Below are positions 24,786 through 34,525 of a stretch of DNA of 50,590 bases, piece by piece. Source of the stretch: a virus. Both the position numbers and the translations under genes were made by a program. Below the pieces are notes generated by a model. That model was not told where the DNA came from and made no database searches. It worked only from the letters and a program-made list of their open reading frames with translations. Numbering within the stretch: the stretch's first letter is position 1; each line of letters opens with the position of its first letter. The stretch covers positions 1 to 50,590 of the IMG/VR virus record IMGVR_UViG_3300028920_000095. One strand, written 5' to 3'.

Positions 24786-25439
24786 ATGTCTTATGCAACA
24801 TTAGCTAATGTAGCTGTAATATCTGGAAAAAGTGAATCCAGTATAGATAGTCTATTTCTCACCATTGCAGATAGAGAAGTAGAGAGAGTTTGTGGAAGAA
24901 GTTTTGGCTCATCTACTTCTAAAACTGAATATTTTGATATTGAAAACCGTAATGTATTTATTGATGGAGATATAGGGGCAAGAGAATTTGCCCTTTCTAA
25001 ACATCCTGTGAATTCAGTATCTTCTGTTACAGCTATAAGAAGATATAGTGATGCAAATAATGTAATACAAGAAACTGAAACAGCATTAGATTCAGAGGAT
25101 GATTATTATCTTTGGAATGATGATAATGAAGGGATTATTAAGATTCCTTGGGATTATGAATTAGTTCCTGGCCCAAAGGCTTTGAAAATAGTTTATAATT
25201 GGGGATATGATACTGTTCCTAATGATGTGAAAGATTTTGCAGATTATTATGCAGCAAGAATTGCAGATAGTGGATTAAGTATACCTTCTAATACAAGTGG
25301 ACATCCATTAGCTGAAATTGAAATAGGTAGGTATCGAGAGAAATATGCTGATATTCTTAAAATACAAAAAAGTAAATATGATAGTGTATTAAGTAGATTA
25401 GAAGAAATATTAATAACAAAATATAAGTTGTGGGATTAA
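24786..25439 (+). CDS. Head-tail connector (adaptor, HK97 gp6-like)
   Basis: A 217-aa protein. The N-terminus ATLANVAVISGKSESSIDSLFLTIADREVERVCGRSFG matches the helical start of gp6/gp15-type adaptors, followed by strands (YFDIENRNVFIDG, VSSVTAIRRY) and the helix VPNDVKDFADYYAARI typical of the family. Such proteins form the ring below the portal. The following genes have the order of the siphovirus neck (closure, tail completion, tail terminator), which supports the call. Confidence 0.75.
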   Translation: MSYATLANVAVISGKSESSIDSLFLTIADREVERVCGRSFGSSTSKTEYFDIENRNVFIDGDIGAREFALSKHPVNSVSSVTAIRRYSDANNVIQETETALDSEDDYYLWNDDNEGIIKIPWDYELVPGPKALKIVYNWGYDTVPNDVKDFADYYAARIADSGLSIPSNTSGHPLAEIEIGRYREKYADILKIQKSKYDSVLSRLEEILITKYKLWD

Positions 25440-25442
25440 ATT

Positions 25443-25835
25443 ATGTCATTACCAACTCATATAGCTAATCATACTTATGAAATTTATAGAATGTCTGAAA
25501 ATCAAGTTTTTTCAGATATGGGAGCTATGCCAGCTGCTACTAATGGCAATATGACAAAAATAGGAGAAGTAAATGGTAGAATTACTTATGGAGATAGTAA
25601 TGAACCAGATGTATTGGGAGTAAGGAGAGATGGTGGTATTGATCTTTCTACATATTGGATTGGACACTTTGACCCACCTTCTGGCTTTGAGATATATGTT
25701 GGAGATTGGGTACAAAATGCAGATCAGTCAAGACGTAGATTTCAGATACAACATTTAGATAGAATTACTGGTGGAGTTGTAGGCCACCACTATGAAGCAA
25801 GATTAGTAGAAACTGAGGTAACTTCAGGTGGCTAA
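25443..25835 (+). CDS. Head-closure (stopper) protein
   Basis: A 130-aa strand-rich protein. Segments such as GEVNGRITYGDSNEPDVLG, FDPPSGFEIYVGDWVQNADQ and RRRFQIQHLDRI fit the small beta-barrel stopper proteins (SPP1 gp16-like) that close the connector. It lies between the adaptor and the HK97 gp10-like gene, the usual order. It has no strong signature motif, so context carries weight. Confidence 0.6.
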   Translation: MSLPTHIANHTYEIYRMSENQVFSDMGAMPAATNGNMTKIGEVNGRITYGDSNEPDVLGVRRDGGIDLSTYWIGHFDPPSGFEIYVGDWVQNADQSRRRFQIQHLDRITGGVVGHHYEARLVETEVTSGG

Positions 25836-26445
25836 ACCTTTATACGGTTCTAAAAGATATATCCAAAGAGATATACAAGTATTTCGCTCTGCGAATCTTG
25901 AAAAACATATTAATGAATTAAGGTCAAATAAATTCCCATCTATTAAATATTGGAAAATTGTTGAGAGATATATTAAGAAAGCTATGCTGATAGTTGTAAA
26001 TAGAGCAAAGACTAATATACAAACTATGAATGCTGTTGCTACTGGTTTTATGAGAAATAGTATAGTCTCTGTTGTTAATGTTAGATATGGAAAAACTCCA
26101 ATATTGGCAAAAATTGGTACAAAAGCTTGGTATGATATTCTTGTACATGAAGGCTTAGGTCGTCATTCTCCATCAGGTAAGATACCAGATAAATATCGAC
26201 CTACTCCTGAACAACTTGCTATTATACCTCATTCAATATCAAAAGAATTTCAGAAAGAATATTGGAAGCATTCTCCTAAAAGACCAAGACCATTCTTAAA
26301 AATGGCTATTCAACAAACTAAGGGTGCAGTGCGTTCTATGATAAATAAAGGATTGAAAGAAGCTCAAAAGCAAACAGGCAAAAAAGGTTCTCAAACTTTA
26401 GTTAATGTAACTAAAAAGGTACTTAATTCTGCAGGTGGCATTTAA
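25828..26445 (+). CDS. Tail-completion / neck protein (HK97 gp10-like)
   Basis: A 205-aa basic protein starting with GTG at 25828, overlapping the stopper gene by 8 bases; GAGG is about 9 bases upstream. VERYIKKAMLIVVNRAKTNI, ATGFMRNSIVS, WYDILVHEGLGRHSP and KRPRPFLKMAIQQTK follow the HK97 gp10 pattern (helix, ..TGxLrxSI.., fvE.GT.., PFLxPA). It joins head and tail. The lysine-rich C-terminal tail is longer than usual. Confidence 0.7.
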   Translation: MAKPLYGSKRYIQRDIQVFRSANLEKHINELRSNKFPSIKYWKIVERYIKKAMLIVVNRAKTNIQTMNAVATGFMRNSIVSVVNVRYGKTPILAKIGTKAWYDILVHEGLGRHSPSGKIPDKYRPTPEQLAIIPHSISKEFQKEYWKHSPKRPRPFLKMAIQQTKGAVRSMINKGLKEAQKQTGKKGSQTLVNVTKKVLNSAGGI

Positions 26446-26936
26446 TGGATACAATTGCTGTAATTAAAACTTTAAGGTATTTACTTGCTAATAATTCTGA
26501 TATAAGAAGTTATCTTGGAACATCTACGGTTGATGCTGCTTTATTACAAATTCCATATCAAGATGGAATAGTAGCACAAAGAGTAAATTTTCAAAGCTAT
26601 CCAGTTATTGCTATGAAAATAGATGATGACGATGAAGATGTTTTAAGAGGAAGTGATAGCAATACAATCTTTGTTACTATGGTTGTAATTAACTATATTA
26701 ATAATAACGTAGGGAGCTTTAATTGGTTAGAAGTTTTACATAGAATTAAAGATAAAATGAAACTATTGATTAAAGACAATCATGAGACTATTAATTCTCA
26801 GGGAACTGCTTTGAGTTTGAACCTTAAAATAAGGGATGCTCACTGGGTGGGTGGCGTCACTTATGATGATAAAACTCAAGGAACTGAAGACCTGCATAAG
26901 ATTATTTGTACTACTAAATTCATTGTAGGAGACTGA
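26445..26936 (+). CDS. Tail terminator / tail completion protein
   Basis: A 163-aa protein overlapping the previous stop by one base (TAATG). The helix IAVIKTLRYLLANNSDI, then strands SYPVIAMKIDDDDED, NTIFVTMVVINYINN and LHKIICTTKFIV, match the layout of tail terminator proteins (gpU/DUF3168-like). It precedes the major tail protein as expected. Function is by layout and order. Confidence 0.6.
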   Translation: MDTIAVIKTLRYLLANNSDIRSYLGTSTVDAALLQIPYQDGIVAQRVNFQSYPVIAMKIDDDDEDVLRGSDSNTIFVTMVVINYINNNVGSFNWLEVLHRIKDKMKLLIKDNHETINSQGTALSLNLKIRDAHWVGGVTYDDKTQGTEDLHKIICTTKFIVGD

Positions 26937-26939
26937 TAA

Positions 26940-27413
26940 ATGGCTTATCAGTTTGGTATTGGGGTACTATATGGTGGCCCCTCTGGCAGTGAAATGGAGT
27001 TTGGTTGCATTCAGGGAGTCACACTTGACTTCTCTTTTGATAAAGCCATGCTCTATTGTGGTAATGCACTCTATCCAAGTGATGTACGCATTCATACTGC
27101 GTCTGTTACAGGTAGGGCGCAATTTGCTGATATTGATGGTGAAGCTATTTATAAAATTCTTGGTGGGGATAACTACAGCGCAGGTGATTCTATCCTGACT
27201 CTGAGTAATACTACTAAGCCGTCAGCTTTCAGGATTCGTTTCCTGACAACTACGGATACTGTGAGCTTGATATTCACACTTAATAGCTGCACAAGCGATT
27301 CTATATCATGGAACTTCAGCAGGACTGACTATGTTATTCCTGATTTTAGTTTCACAGCTTATGCTGACTCTAATGGAACTGTTGGTGTAGTTAATTTAGG
27401 TGACCCGTCATAA
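26940..27413 (+). CDS. Major tail (tube) protein
   Basis: A 157-aa protein of beta-strand-rich sequence (FGIGVLYGGPSG, VTLDFSFDKAMLYCGN, ASVTGRAQFADIDGEAIYKILGG, TVSLIFTLNSCTSDS). It lies between the tail terminator and chaperone genes, the standard tube position. Its codons are more GC-rich than the neighbours', as for the major capsid, which suits a very abundant protein. It is followed by a stem-loop that may end its transcript. Confidence 0.8.
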   Translation: MAYQFGIGVLYGGPSGSEMEFGCIQGVTLDFSFDKAMLYCGNALYPSDVRIHTASVTGRAQFADIDGEAIYKILGGDNYSAGDSILTLSNTTKPSAFRIRFLTTTDTVSLIFTLNSCTSDSISWNFSRTDYVIPDFSFTAYADSNGTVGVVNLGDPS

Positions 27414-27424
27414 AGATGGGCATA

Positions 27425-27480
27425 GGTAGGAAGTGGAAGAAAAAGGTTTGGCTGGTTTCCCTTTTCTGAAACTTCCTACC
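27425..27480 (+). terminator. Stem-loop after the tail tube gene
   Basis: The outer stem GGTAGGAAGT (27425-27434) pairs with ACTTCCTACC (27471-27480), and an inner AGAAAAAGG / CCTTTTCT pairing extends it. There is no U-run after it, so it may be a weak terminator or a 3' stabiliser that keeps tube mRNA above the downstream chaperone level. Confidence 0.6.
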
Positions 27481-27524
27481 AATTTAAATAACCAGTAATA
27501 AAACCAGTACATAAGGAGTAATAA

Positions 27525-27968
27525 ATGGCAGAGCAAAGTAAAGTTGAAAAGAATATTGTTGAGCAAACTGATGAGATAGTTAAGAATATAGGAGATGAAG
27601 GAGAGAAATTAAAAGATATATCTAATACTAATGGTCAAAAAATTATGGCTTCATCTACAGGAGAAGAATTTACCATTAGACCTTGTTCTATTTCTAAGAT
27701 TCCTGAACTTGTTGATCTATTATCTAAACTTGATGAAGGATTCAAGAAATTTGGTAATGATGCCGCAGCAGCTATTACAGAACCTAAAGGCGAAGTTCTT
27801 AATAATATGTCTGAGTTAATTTTGATGGGTTTGAAGAGAGATTATCCTGAAATGAAAATAGAAGATATCAAAGAAAAATTTGCTATAACTGACTTTCCTA
27901 TAGCTTATAAAATGATATTGGATATGAACGATTTTTTATCAAAAATGAGGAAGATTACCCAGATGTAG
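27525..27968 (+). CDS. Tail assembly chaperone (G-type, unshifted product)
   Basis: A 147-aa acidic, helical protein with AAGGAG before its ATG. It lies between the tube and tape measure genes, the position of lambda G-like chaperones. It contains IRPCSISKIPELVDLLSKLDE and a helical end MILDMNDFLSKMRKITQM, closing with TAG. The T TTT TTA at 27932-27938 lies nine codons from the end and gives the longer GT product by -1 frameshift. It wraps the tape measure during tail assembly. Confidence 0.75.
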   Translation: MAEQSKVEKNIVEQTDEIVKNIGDEGEKLKDISNTNGQKIMASSTGEEFTIRPCSISKIPELVDLLSKLDEGFKKFGNDAAAAITEPKGEVLNNMSELILMGLKRDYPEMKIEDIKEKFAITDFPIAYKMILDMNDFLSKMRKITQM

Positions 27969-28483
27969 AAAAGAAGTATAATGTAAAGACTTATAGCAAA
28001 AATTATTATTCTGATATAGTAGATATATTTGCTAAAAGATACGGATGGAGTATTGAATATATTTTAAGTCTTACAAAACGTCAAATTCGACTTCTTACTA
28101 TAAGTGCTGGTGATCATGAGAGAATACCTGAAGATGAAGAATCTTCCTCAGAGGAAATAGAACTAACTAATAATAAAAATGAAAAACCTGCAAAATTTGA
28201 AAAGAAACATTTAGCAAAAATAAGAAAAGCTGCTGGTGTAAGAAATGGGAAAATGGAAAAGTCCTCTATACTTGATAAATATATAGGAAAGGAAATTAAA
28301 GCAAAATATAAAACACCTGTTAAAAGTAAATATAAACCTTCTCAAAATAATTTGCCTCCAAGAGATGGAGAACCTGGAAATACTGGTAACATAAAAGATA
28401 TTATTGACCTTGCCAGACAAGGTGGGCAAGGATTTAAAATGGGTAATAAATTGAAAAAGAAATTGCAAAGAAAGAGAAGATAA
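27525..28483 (+). CDS. Tail assembly chaperone GT fusion by programmed -1 frameshift
   Basis: Reading frame 0 to codon 138 (TTA, 27936-27938), then slipping back one base, gives an open frame to 28483 (about 319 aa). The T-part is stop-free: after the slip it reads IKNEEDYPDVEKKYNVKTYS, then DIVDIFAKRYGWSIEYILSL (common GT pattern), an acidic/Ser stretch, and a basic end QGFKMGNKLKKKLQRKRR. Without the shift the region 27969-28252 would have no gene. The small ORF at 28253 is only the tail of this frame. Family precedent is lambda gpG/gpGT. The site is exact; efficiency is unknown. Confidence 0.8.
27932..27938 (+). promoter_or_regulatory. Slippery heptamer T TTT TTA for -1 frameshift
   Basis: In the frame of the chaperone gene the codons are GAT TTT TTA, giving X XXY YYZ = T TTT TTA. 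This is a known efficient -1 slippery sequence (the same as in HIV-1 gag-pol). It links the frame-0 ORF to the -1 ORF that ends at 28483. No clear downstream pseudoknot is recognised by eye. Confidence 0.8.
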
Positions 28484-31400
28484 ATGGCTACTAAAGAAGT
28501 CATTGGACAATCGGTAGTAAAGTATAGTATAGATGCTTCTGGTCTTGCACAAGGTGTAAATCAGATTTCTTCTCATTTAGCAAAACTTGCTAAAGATGAA
28601 GGGGTATTGATAAAAGGTAGTGCTAAGTTTGGAGACACTTCTATACGTCTTGGTGCAAGTATGGCAAAAACCACAGATGAGTCCAAGAAAATGGGCATGT
28701 CTATGGGTGCTCTTAATGGCCAGCTTCTTCAAGCAACACTTACTTTCTCTGCATTAGCTGGTTCTATAAATTACTTTAATAAACAATTTGTTGGGTTTAC
28801 TTATAACTTTGATAGAAATATGACTCTTGTTAGAGCTGTGTCTGGAGCAACTCAACAAGAGTTTGAGAAACTTAGTGATACTGCTTTAGAAATGGGAAGT
28901 CAAATGGAGTTTGGTGCTGCAAAAGCAGCAGAAGCTCTTCTGACACTATCTCGGATGGGTTTAAATGCAGCAGAGAGTGCTACTGTTCTTGGGCCAGCAA
29001 TGCAATTAGCTCAATCTCAGCAATATGGGTTAGCAGAATCTGCTACTATTGTTATACAACAATTAAAAACTTTTAATAAGTCAGTATTTGAAGCTGCTGA
29101 TGTTTCAAACACTCTTGCTGCTATTTCTGCTAAGTCTGCTGCTGATATGGAAAAGTTAGGGCAATCTCTATCTTATGTTGGGCCAGTTGCTGCTGTTGCA
29201 GGACGTTCTTTTGAAGAAGTTAATGCAGCATTAGGTTTGATGTATAATGCTGGTATTAGAGCATCCACTGCTGGTACTTCTTTACGTTTTGCTTTTTCTC
29301 GTTTAATGTCTGATATTCCTAATGTGAAAAAATCAGTTCAAGCTATTGGATTGAGTATGGATGATATTCATCCTTCTTTTAATAGTATGAATGATATTCT
29401 TTTGAAGTTTGCTGATGCATTGAGAAATACTAAAGACCGTGCTTCTGCAATGTTTAAGATATTTGGCCCACGTGCTGCTCCAGGTATGGCAATTCTTGTT
29501 GAACAAGTTATTCGGAATAGATATGCTTTTGAAAATATGCAAGATGCCATTACTGGTACTAATGAAGCAGCAAGACAAGCAGAAGTTCAGATGCAGTCTT
29601 TTTCAGGACAAGCATTACGTTTGAGAGCAGGTATTGAGAGATTGGGAATAGTTTTTGGTAAAACTATTGTTCCAACAATGCAAATGGGAATGGATGTAGC
29701 AGAAGGTTTATTTCAAGTATTTCTTAAACTTCCTCAACCAATTAAAGAAATTGCTGGTGCAATGGCACTAACTGCTGGTGGTGGAACTGCTTTCTTAGCT
29801 ATGCTAACTATGGGTGCATATTCAGCAAGAATATTTGGTAGCACTTTAGGGATGGTATCTAAAGCATTTCAGGGAATAAAAGTTAATATTGGTTCTACTT
29901 TAAAACCACTACAAGAAAGTGCAGCTATACATAGGGCTTTTAATAAAGTAATGCAAGAAGAAGTTATCACTAATGCTATTTCAGTAAGAGGAATAGGGCA
30001 GAGGAATAGGGCATTAGCAGAAGGTGTGATGCAAGAAGCTATGGCAAGAGCTTCTAAAAAAGCATTAGTTGCTCAAAAGAGAGAGGTAATAATAGCAACT
30101 ATACAAGAAGCTCATACTCATGGTATATTACAAAAAGAACAAACTAAAGCTATGGTGAGTTCTGTTAATTCTACTTTAGCAATGCATGGTCTTACTAAGG
30201 CTCAACTTGGAGCTGCAACTTCTACTGGTGTGTTGTCTGGAGCTTTTAGAAAACTTGGCTTAACAATTAAAGCAGTTGTCACATCTTCTATGTTTTGGCT
30301 TACAGCTTTAACTATTGGAATTGGAATATTAATTTCTGCAATTGCTAAATGGAGAGCAGAAGAAGAAAAGATTAAAAGAGTAAGGGAAGAAAATATTGAT
30401 GCAACTAAAGAATTTCTTAAATATCACAATCAAGAATTAGCAATAAGAAAAGAAATACTTGCTCAAAGTGAAAAAGAGAAAAAGGATTTAGATACATTAA
30501 AGCAACTTAGAGAAGAATTAAATAATGTTCTTGATACATCTTCTAAAGCAAGAAATAAACTTGCATTAGCATATCCTGAAATAATTGATGGTTATAATAA
30601 AGAAAATGGCCAATTAATATTGAATATAGAGCTATTGAAAGAAAAATTAAAAGTTGAAGAAGTTTTGGCTAAAAAAGCTAAAGGACAAAGTGATGAGATA
30701 ATTAATAGAGTTGATAAGTGGAAAAAGGAAGCTGATGCAGCTACAAGTGTAGCTGAAAAATTGAGAATACTTCAAGGTGCTTTAGATACTTTAAAATTTG
30801 AATCTAAAGAGATTCAAATTGGCATGGGTATTTCCAATAAAGAAATAGAAAGATTAGAAAAAATTAAATCAGCTTCTGGTACTATTGGTGGAGGTATTGC
30901 AGCAGATGTCCAATATGCAATAGATTCTGAAACAAAAAAGAGAGAAGGACTAAAACAAAAATTAAAAGAACAAGCTGAAGCAATGATTGAAATTTCTAAA
31001 GAATATAATAATTTAAAAAATGCTGGAAAAGATTCAGGTAATGCTACTGATATGTTTGCTGATAAAATTGGTGATGCTGGTAAAAAAGTTACAGATTATG
31101 CTTCTAAATTAGATAGATTAAAAGATAGATTAGATAAAATTAAAGAAACTATGGAAAAGGATATTTTTAATATTAATGCTACTCAGCTTGCTAAAGACCT
31201 TAATGATATGGGTTTGAAAGCTAAAAAGTTTAGAAGTGATATGATAAAGATACTTAATGATATAGAAAAAATATTAAACACTACTGGGGTAGAAGATAAG
31301 ATAGGTAGTGAAAAATTCAATGCTATGAAAGATACACTATCTGAAACAAGAAAAGGATTAGAAGCAAGTGTAAAGCAATGGCATGATGCTATGACTGGTG

Positions 31401-34400
31401 ATTTATTGGAAAAGACTTTAGAAAAAAGGCAAGAAAAATTACTTGACAATGCAAAAGAAGTTTCTGAAAATGAAAATAAAATATATGAAAAGATGTATGG
31501 AAAAAATATAGAATTATCTGTTAAGTCATTAAAAGATAAGCATAAAAAAGAATCTACTATAATTAAGAATAACATTAAAAATACTGAAAGAATGTTAGTT
31601 AAAGCTCGTAAAGATCAGAATGAAGTCGATATAAGTTATTTAAGTGAAAAATTATCACAAGAAAGAGAACTTCAGAGACAGCATACTGAATCTTTGAATG
31701 ATGAAATAGCACGAGCAAAAATTGAGGCAATTGATGAAGTTTTTGATTATGAATCACAGGTAGCTGATACTACTATTCAGAATGAATTAGAGAAAGCAAA
31801 GGTTATAAAAGACTTACATGTAAATCGTGTTAAAGCTATTGAAGAAGCCCATGTAGAAGGAACTGCAGCTCATAAGAAAGCCTTACTTGAGATGAAGAAG
31901 GCAGATGAGAATTATGTTAATGAACTTACTAATACTTGGCGAGATGCCATGAAACTTATTGGAAACTCTATTGTTGATTTAACTGATATATTTAATGATG
32001 AACTTTCAGAATTATTTACTTCTATTAATAAAATAGCAGATGGAATATTTAATCTTATACAGGGTATTGCTAAAGAAAATTATTTACAAGCAGCATCAGG
32101 AGCAATAGAAGCAATTATAGGAGTAGTAGAATGGGTAGCAAGAGAAGTCAAAAATGATGAAGAAGAAAGGAAGAAAAGGGAAAAAGAGTATCAAAAGCAT
32201 ATGAAAGATATTGCTAATACTTTTTCCGAGTTAAATGCTGAAGCAGACTTATTAAAATTTGGTTTTATTGATTTAGCAAGGAATGTAGTAAGTTTAAATA
32301 AAAGTATAGAAGATGTGTTAAAGGATGCTGCTGGTAGGAGAGTAGGATTTGAAGAATCTATGAGTAGTTTGGATCCTTTAGGTTCTGCAAGAATGTCTGC
32401 ATCCAGAGCATTTTCTTCTCTACAAAGTGGTACTTTTGACACCAGTAGTTTACCTGATGATTTTCAAAGATTTTTTTCTCAGCCTATAGATAGTTTGACT
32501 GATGAATTATATAGGGTAGGTAGGAAACTTGCAGACCCTAATGCAGTAGGTTCTACTGCATATTATAAATACTTTAAAGATGCATTGGGAGATAATGAAC
32601 AAAATTTATCAGCAGATGCTGTTAATTTTTTAAAAGCTATAGCAAAATCTTCTGAAGAATTTGCTCGACAAAAAGATCCAACTGGATTTGCTGATATGCT
32701 CGGTTTATTAAGGGATGAATATTTTCTTACAATTGCAGCAAAAAATACTGAAGGGTTTAGAGATGTATCTGATTTATTAGCAGATGGAAATATTACTGCA
32801 TCTGAATATTTATCAAAACTTGAAGATATAGAGAAAGTTCTTAAACAGCAAGCTGGTAAAAAAGTTACACTATCTACTGGAGAAGAAATACCTTTAGCAA
32901 GCGGTCAAGATTATGTAAGTATTGTTAAAGGGATATTAGAGTCAAAACTTGAAGAGGCAGGAAGAATTGGTGGAGAAAAAGGTGAACAAATTGCAAGAGA
33001 TGCATATAAAGAATTTCAAGAAAGAATGTCTTTTGCTATTGGTAGTTTTACAGATATTACCACCAATACTATTCTAAGTTTGATGAAAGATATGAGAGAT
33101 ATACCTAAAGAATTAAAGGATTTTCTTGAAGGATTATCTCAAAGTGTAGAAGCTAAAATTAATGAGATGCAAACTGGTATTGATACTGCTACTGGTCTTG
33201 TTGATTTTTTCAATGATTATGAAGCTGAGATAGATTCTATTAAAGATAAATATGAAGGTATAAAAGAAGTATGGGAAGGATTACTTGAAGATAGAGAAGA
33301 ATTAAGGCAATCATTTGAAGAAGATAAAGCAAAAATATTAAGTGATTCATCTGATAGGATTGGCGCATTAGAGGAAGAAAGAGAAGCAGTTATAGGATTA
33401 TTTGATTTTTCTGAAACTCAAAATAAAAGGTCTCAGCGTTTTGCTAAAGCCAGAGAGATTGAAAAGAAAGTTATTGATGAAATAGCAAAAGCCAGTGAAA
33501 AACTAACAAAACTTAATGAAAAATTTCAAGATGATTTAGATAAGATAAATGAGAAGATAAAAGAATTTGAAGATGAATATATAAGTATTGCTAATTTACA
33601 AACTATAGTTAATGCAAGAACTGCTGAGGCATATGAGAATATGGTTAGAGAACTCAATAAAATGAAAATTGAATTAGAAGGTATATTGGGTTATAGTATT
33701 GATATACTTAAAGCTTGGAGAGAAGGAGATATTGCTGGGTTAGTTAATAAAACTGTTTCAGAAATAAGTAGGAATATAGAAAGTTCAGGTGGTACACCTA
33801 ATTTATCTGGAGCATCTGGAGCATCTGGAGCATCTGGTGGTTCATTTGAAGGTCAGCCTACTTTAGAATCTTTTGGTATTGAATCTTTTAAAGACCCTAA
33901 AACAAATGCTCTTATTGATTATTCAAAAGGCAAAGCTGAATCTCCAAATCAATGGAATTCTGATGTAACGGCAGTTGACATTAATAATGGAAATCACAAC
34001 TTTCCTATTACTTCTGACCCTGTTGAATATGTAAGAAGAACAGGCAAAAGAGTAGAGGTTGTAAACTGGGCAGGAATCCCACCAGCTACAGTAATTAGGA
34101 GAGGTAATACTGAAGGAAGTGTATCTTATGATTATCCTAATTCTGGTGATGGTAAAGGTAATTATAATAAAACTGGAAATATTGATGAGGCTATGTGGGA
34201 TGCAATCCCTAAAACTCCTCAACAAGCAGGATATTTTGAAGCTCAACATGGATTTCATGGTATAGTAAGAAAACCAACTAATTTTACAGTAGGTGAATTT
34301 AATAAACCTGAAATGGTATCTATTACTCCTTTAGCTAAAGCAGTTAATGGTTTAGCTGGTTCAAACAATACTAATATTACTATTGTTGAAAATCTTGATT

Positions 34401-34525
34401 TTCGTGGAGCCTATGGTATACAAAATAAAAGAATGGCTGAACAAGTTTACCGTAAAGTATGGGCACCAGCCAGAAGAAATAATCTCAATAGATATTTCAA
34501 TCAGAGAGGCAAGGTAATTAGATAA
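28484..34525 (+). CDS. Tail tape measure protein
   Basis: A 2013-aa protein starting one base after the GT stop. The N-terminal 400 residues match the phage tail tape measure/minor tail family (FNRNMTLVRAVSGATQQEFEKL-type, ALLTLSRMGLNAAESATVL, YNAGIRASTAGTSLRFAF). Hydrophobic segments lie at about 423-455 and 598-624, followed by long coiled coils. A (SGA)-type 9-base repeat encodes SGASGASGASGG near 1775. The C-terminal HGIVRKPTNFTVGE is typical of the family's end region. At about 0.15 nm per residue the tail would be near 300 nm. It spans the tail tube and sets its length. Confidence 0.9.
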   Translation: MATKEVIGQSVVKYSIDASGLAQGVNQISSHLAKLAKDEGVLIKGSAKFGDTSIRLGASMAKTTDESKKMGMSMGALNGQLLQATLTFSALAGSINYFNKQFVGFTYNFDRNMTLVRAVSGATQQEFEKLSDTALEMGSQMEFGAAKAAEALLTLSRMGLNAAESATVLGPAMQLAQSQQYGLAESATIVIQQLKTFNKSVFEAADVSNTLAAISAKSAADMEKLGQSLSYVGPVAAVAGRSFEEVNAALGLMYNAGIRASTAGTSLRFAFSRLMSDIPNVKKSVQAIGLSMDDIHPSFNSMNDILLKFADALRNTKDRASAMFKIFGPRAAPGMAILVEQVIRNRYAFENMQDAITGTNEAARQAEVQMQSFSGQALRLRAGIERLGIVFGKTIVPTMQMGMDVAEGLFQVFLKLPQPIKEIAGAMALTAGGGTAFLAMLTMGAYSARIFGSTLGMVSKAFQGIKVNIGSTLKPLQESAAIHRAFNKVMQEEVITNAISVRGIGQRNRALAEGVMQEAMARASKKALVAQKREVIIATIQEAHTHGILQKEQTKAMVSSVNSTLAMHGLTKAQLGAATSTGVLSGAFRKLGLTIKAVVTSSMFWLTALTIGIGILISAIAKWRAEEEKIKRVREENIDATKEFLKYHNQELAIRKEILAQSEKEKKDLDTLKQLREELNNVLDTSSKARNKLALAYPEIIDGYNKENGQLILNIELLKEKLKVEEVLAKKAKGQSDEIINRVDKWKKEADAATSVAEKLRILQGALDTLKFESKEIQIGMGISNKEIERLEKIKSASGTIGGGIAADVQYAIDSETKKREGLKQKLKEQAEAMIEISKEYNNLKNAGKDSGNATDMFADKIGDAGKKVTDYASKLDRLKDRLDKIKETMEKDIFNINATQLAKDLNDMGLKAKKFRSDMIKILNDIEKILNTTGVEDKIGSEKFNAMKDTLSETRKGLEASVKQWHDAMTGDLLEKTLEKRQEKLLDNAKEVSENENKIYEKMYGKNIELSVKSLKDKHKKESTIIKNNIKNTERMLVKARKDQNEVDISYLSEKLSQERELQRQHTESLNDEIARAKIEAIDEVFDYESQVADTTIQNELEKAKVIKDLHVNRVKAIEEAHVEGTAAHKKALLEMKKADENYVNELTNTWRDAMKLIGNSIVDLTDIFNDELSELFTSINKIADGIFNLIQGIAKENYLQAASGAIEAIIGVVEWVAREVKNDEEERKKREKEYQKHMKDIANTFSELNAEADLLKFGFIDLARNVVSLNKSIEDVLKDAAGRRVGFEESMSSLDPLGSARMSASRAFSSLQSGTFDTSSLPDDFQRFFSQPIDSLTDELYRVGRKLADPNAVGSTAYYKYFKDALGDNEQNLSADAVNFLKAIAKSSEEFARQKDPTGFADMLGLLRDEYFLTIAAKNTEGFRDVSDLLADGNITASEYLSKLEDIEKVLKQQAGKKVTLSTGEEIPLASGQDYVSIVKGILESKLEEAGRIGGEKGEQIARDAYKEFQERMSFAIGSFTDITTNTILSLMKDMRDIPKELKDFLEGLSQSVEAKINEMQTGIDTATGLVDFFNDYEAEIDSIKDKYEGIKEVWEGLLEDREELRQSFEEDKAKILSDSSDRIGALEEEREAVIGLFDFSETQNKRSQRFAKAREIEKKVIDEIAKASEKLTKLNEKFQDDLDKINEKIKEFEDEYISIANLQTIVNARTAEAYENMVRELNKMKIELEGILGYSIDILKAWREGDIAGLVNKTVSEISRNIESSGGTPNLSGASGASGASGGSFEGQPTLESFGIESFKDPKTNALIDYSKGKAESPNQWNSDVTAVDINNGNHNFPITSDPVEYVRRTGKRVEVVNWAGIPPATVIRRGNTEGSVSYDYPNSGDGKGNYNKTGNIDEAMWDAIPKTPQQAGYFEAQHGFHGIVRKPTNFTVGEFNKPEMVSITPLAKAVNGLAGSNNTNITIVENLDFRGAYGIQNKRMAEQVYRKVWAPARRNNLNRYFNQRGKVIR

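Noticed and set aside
28253-28483. Independent 76-aa gene before the tape measure
   Set aside because: No SD, and the same frame is open back to 27938; it is the end of the frameshifted GT chaperone.
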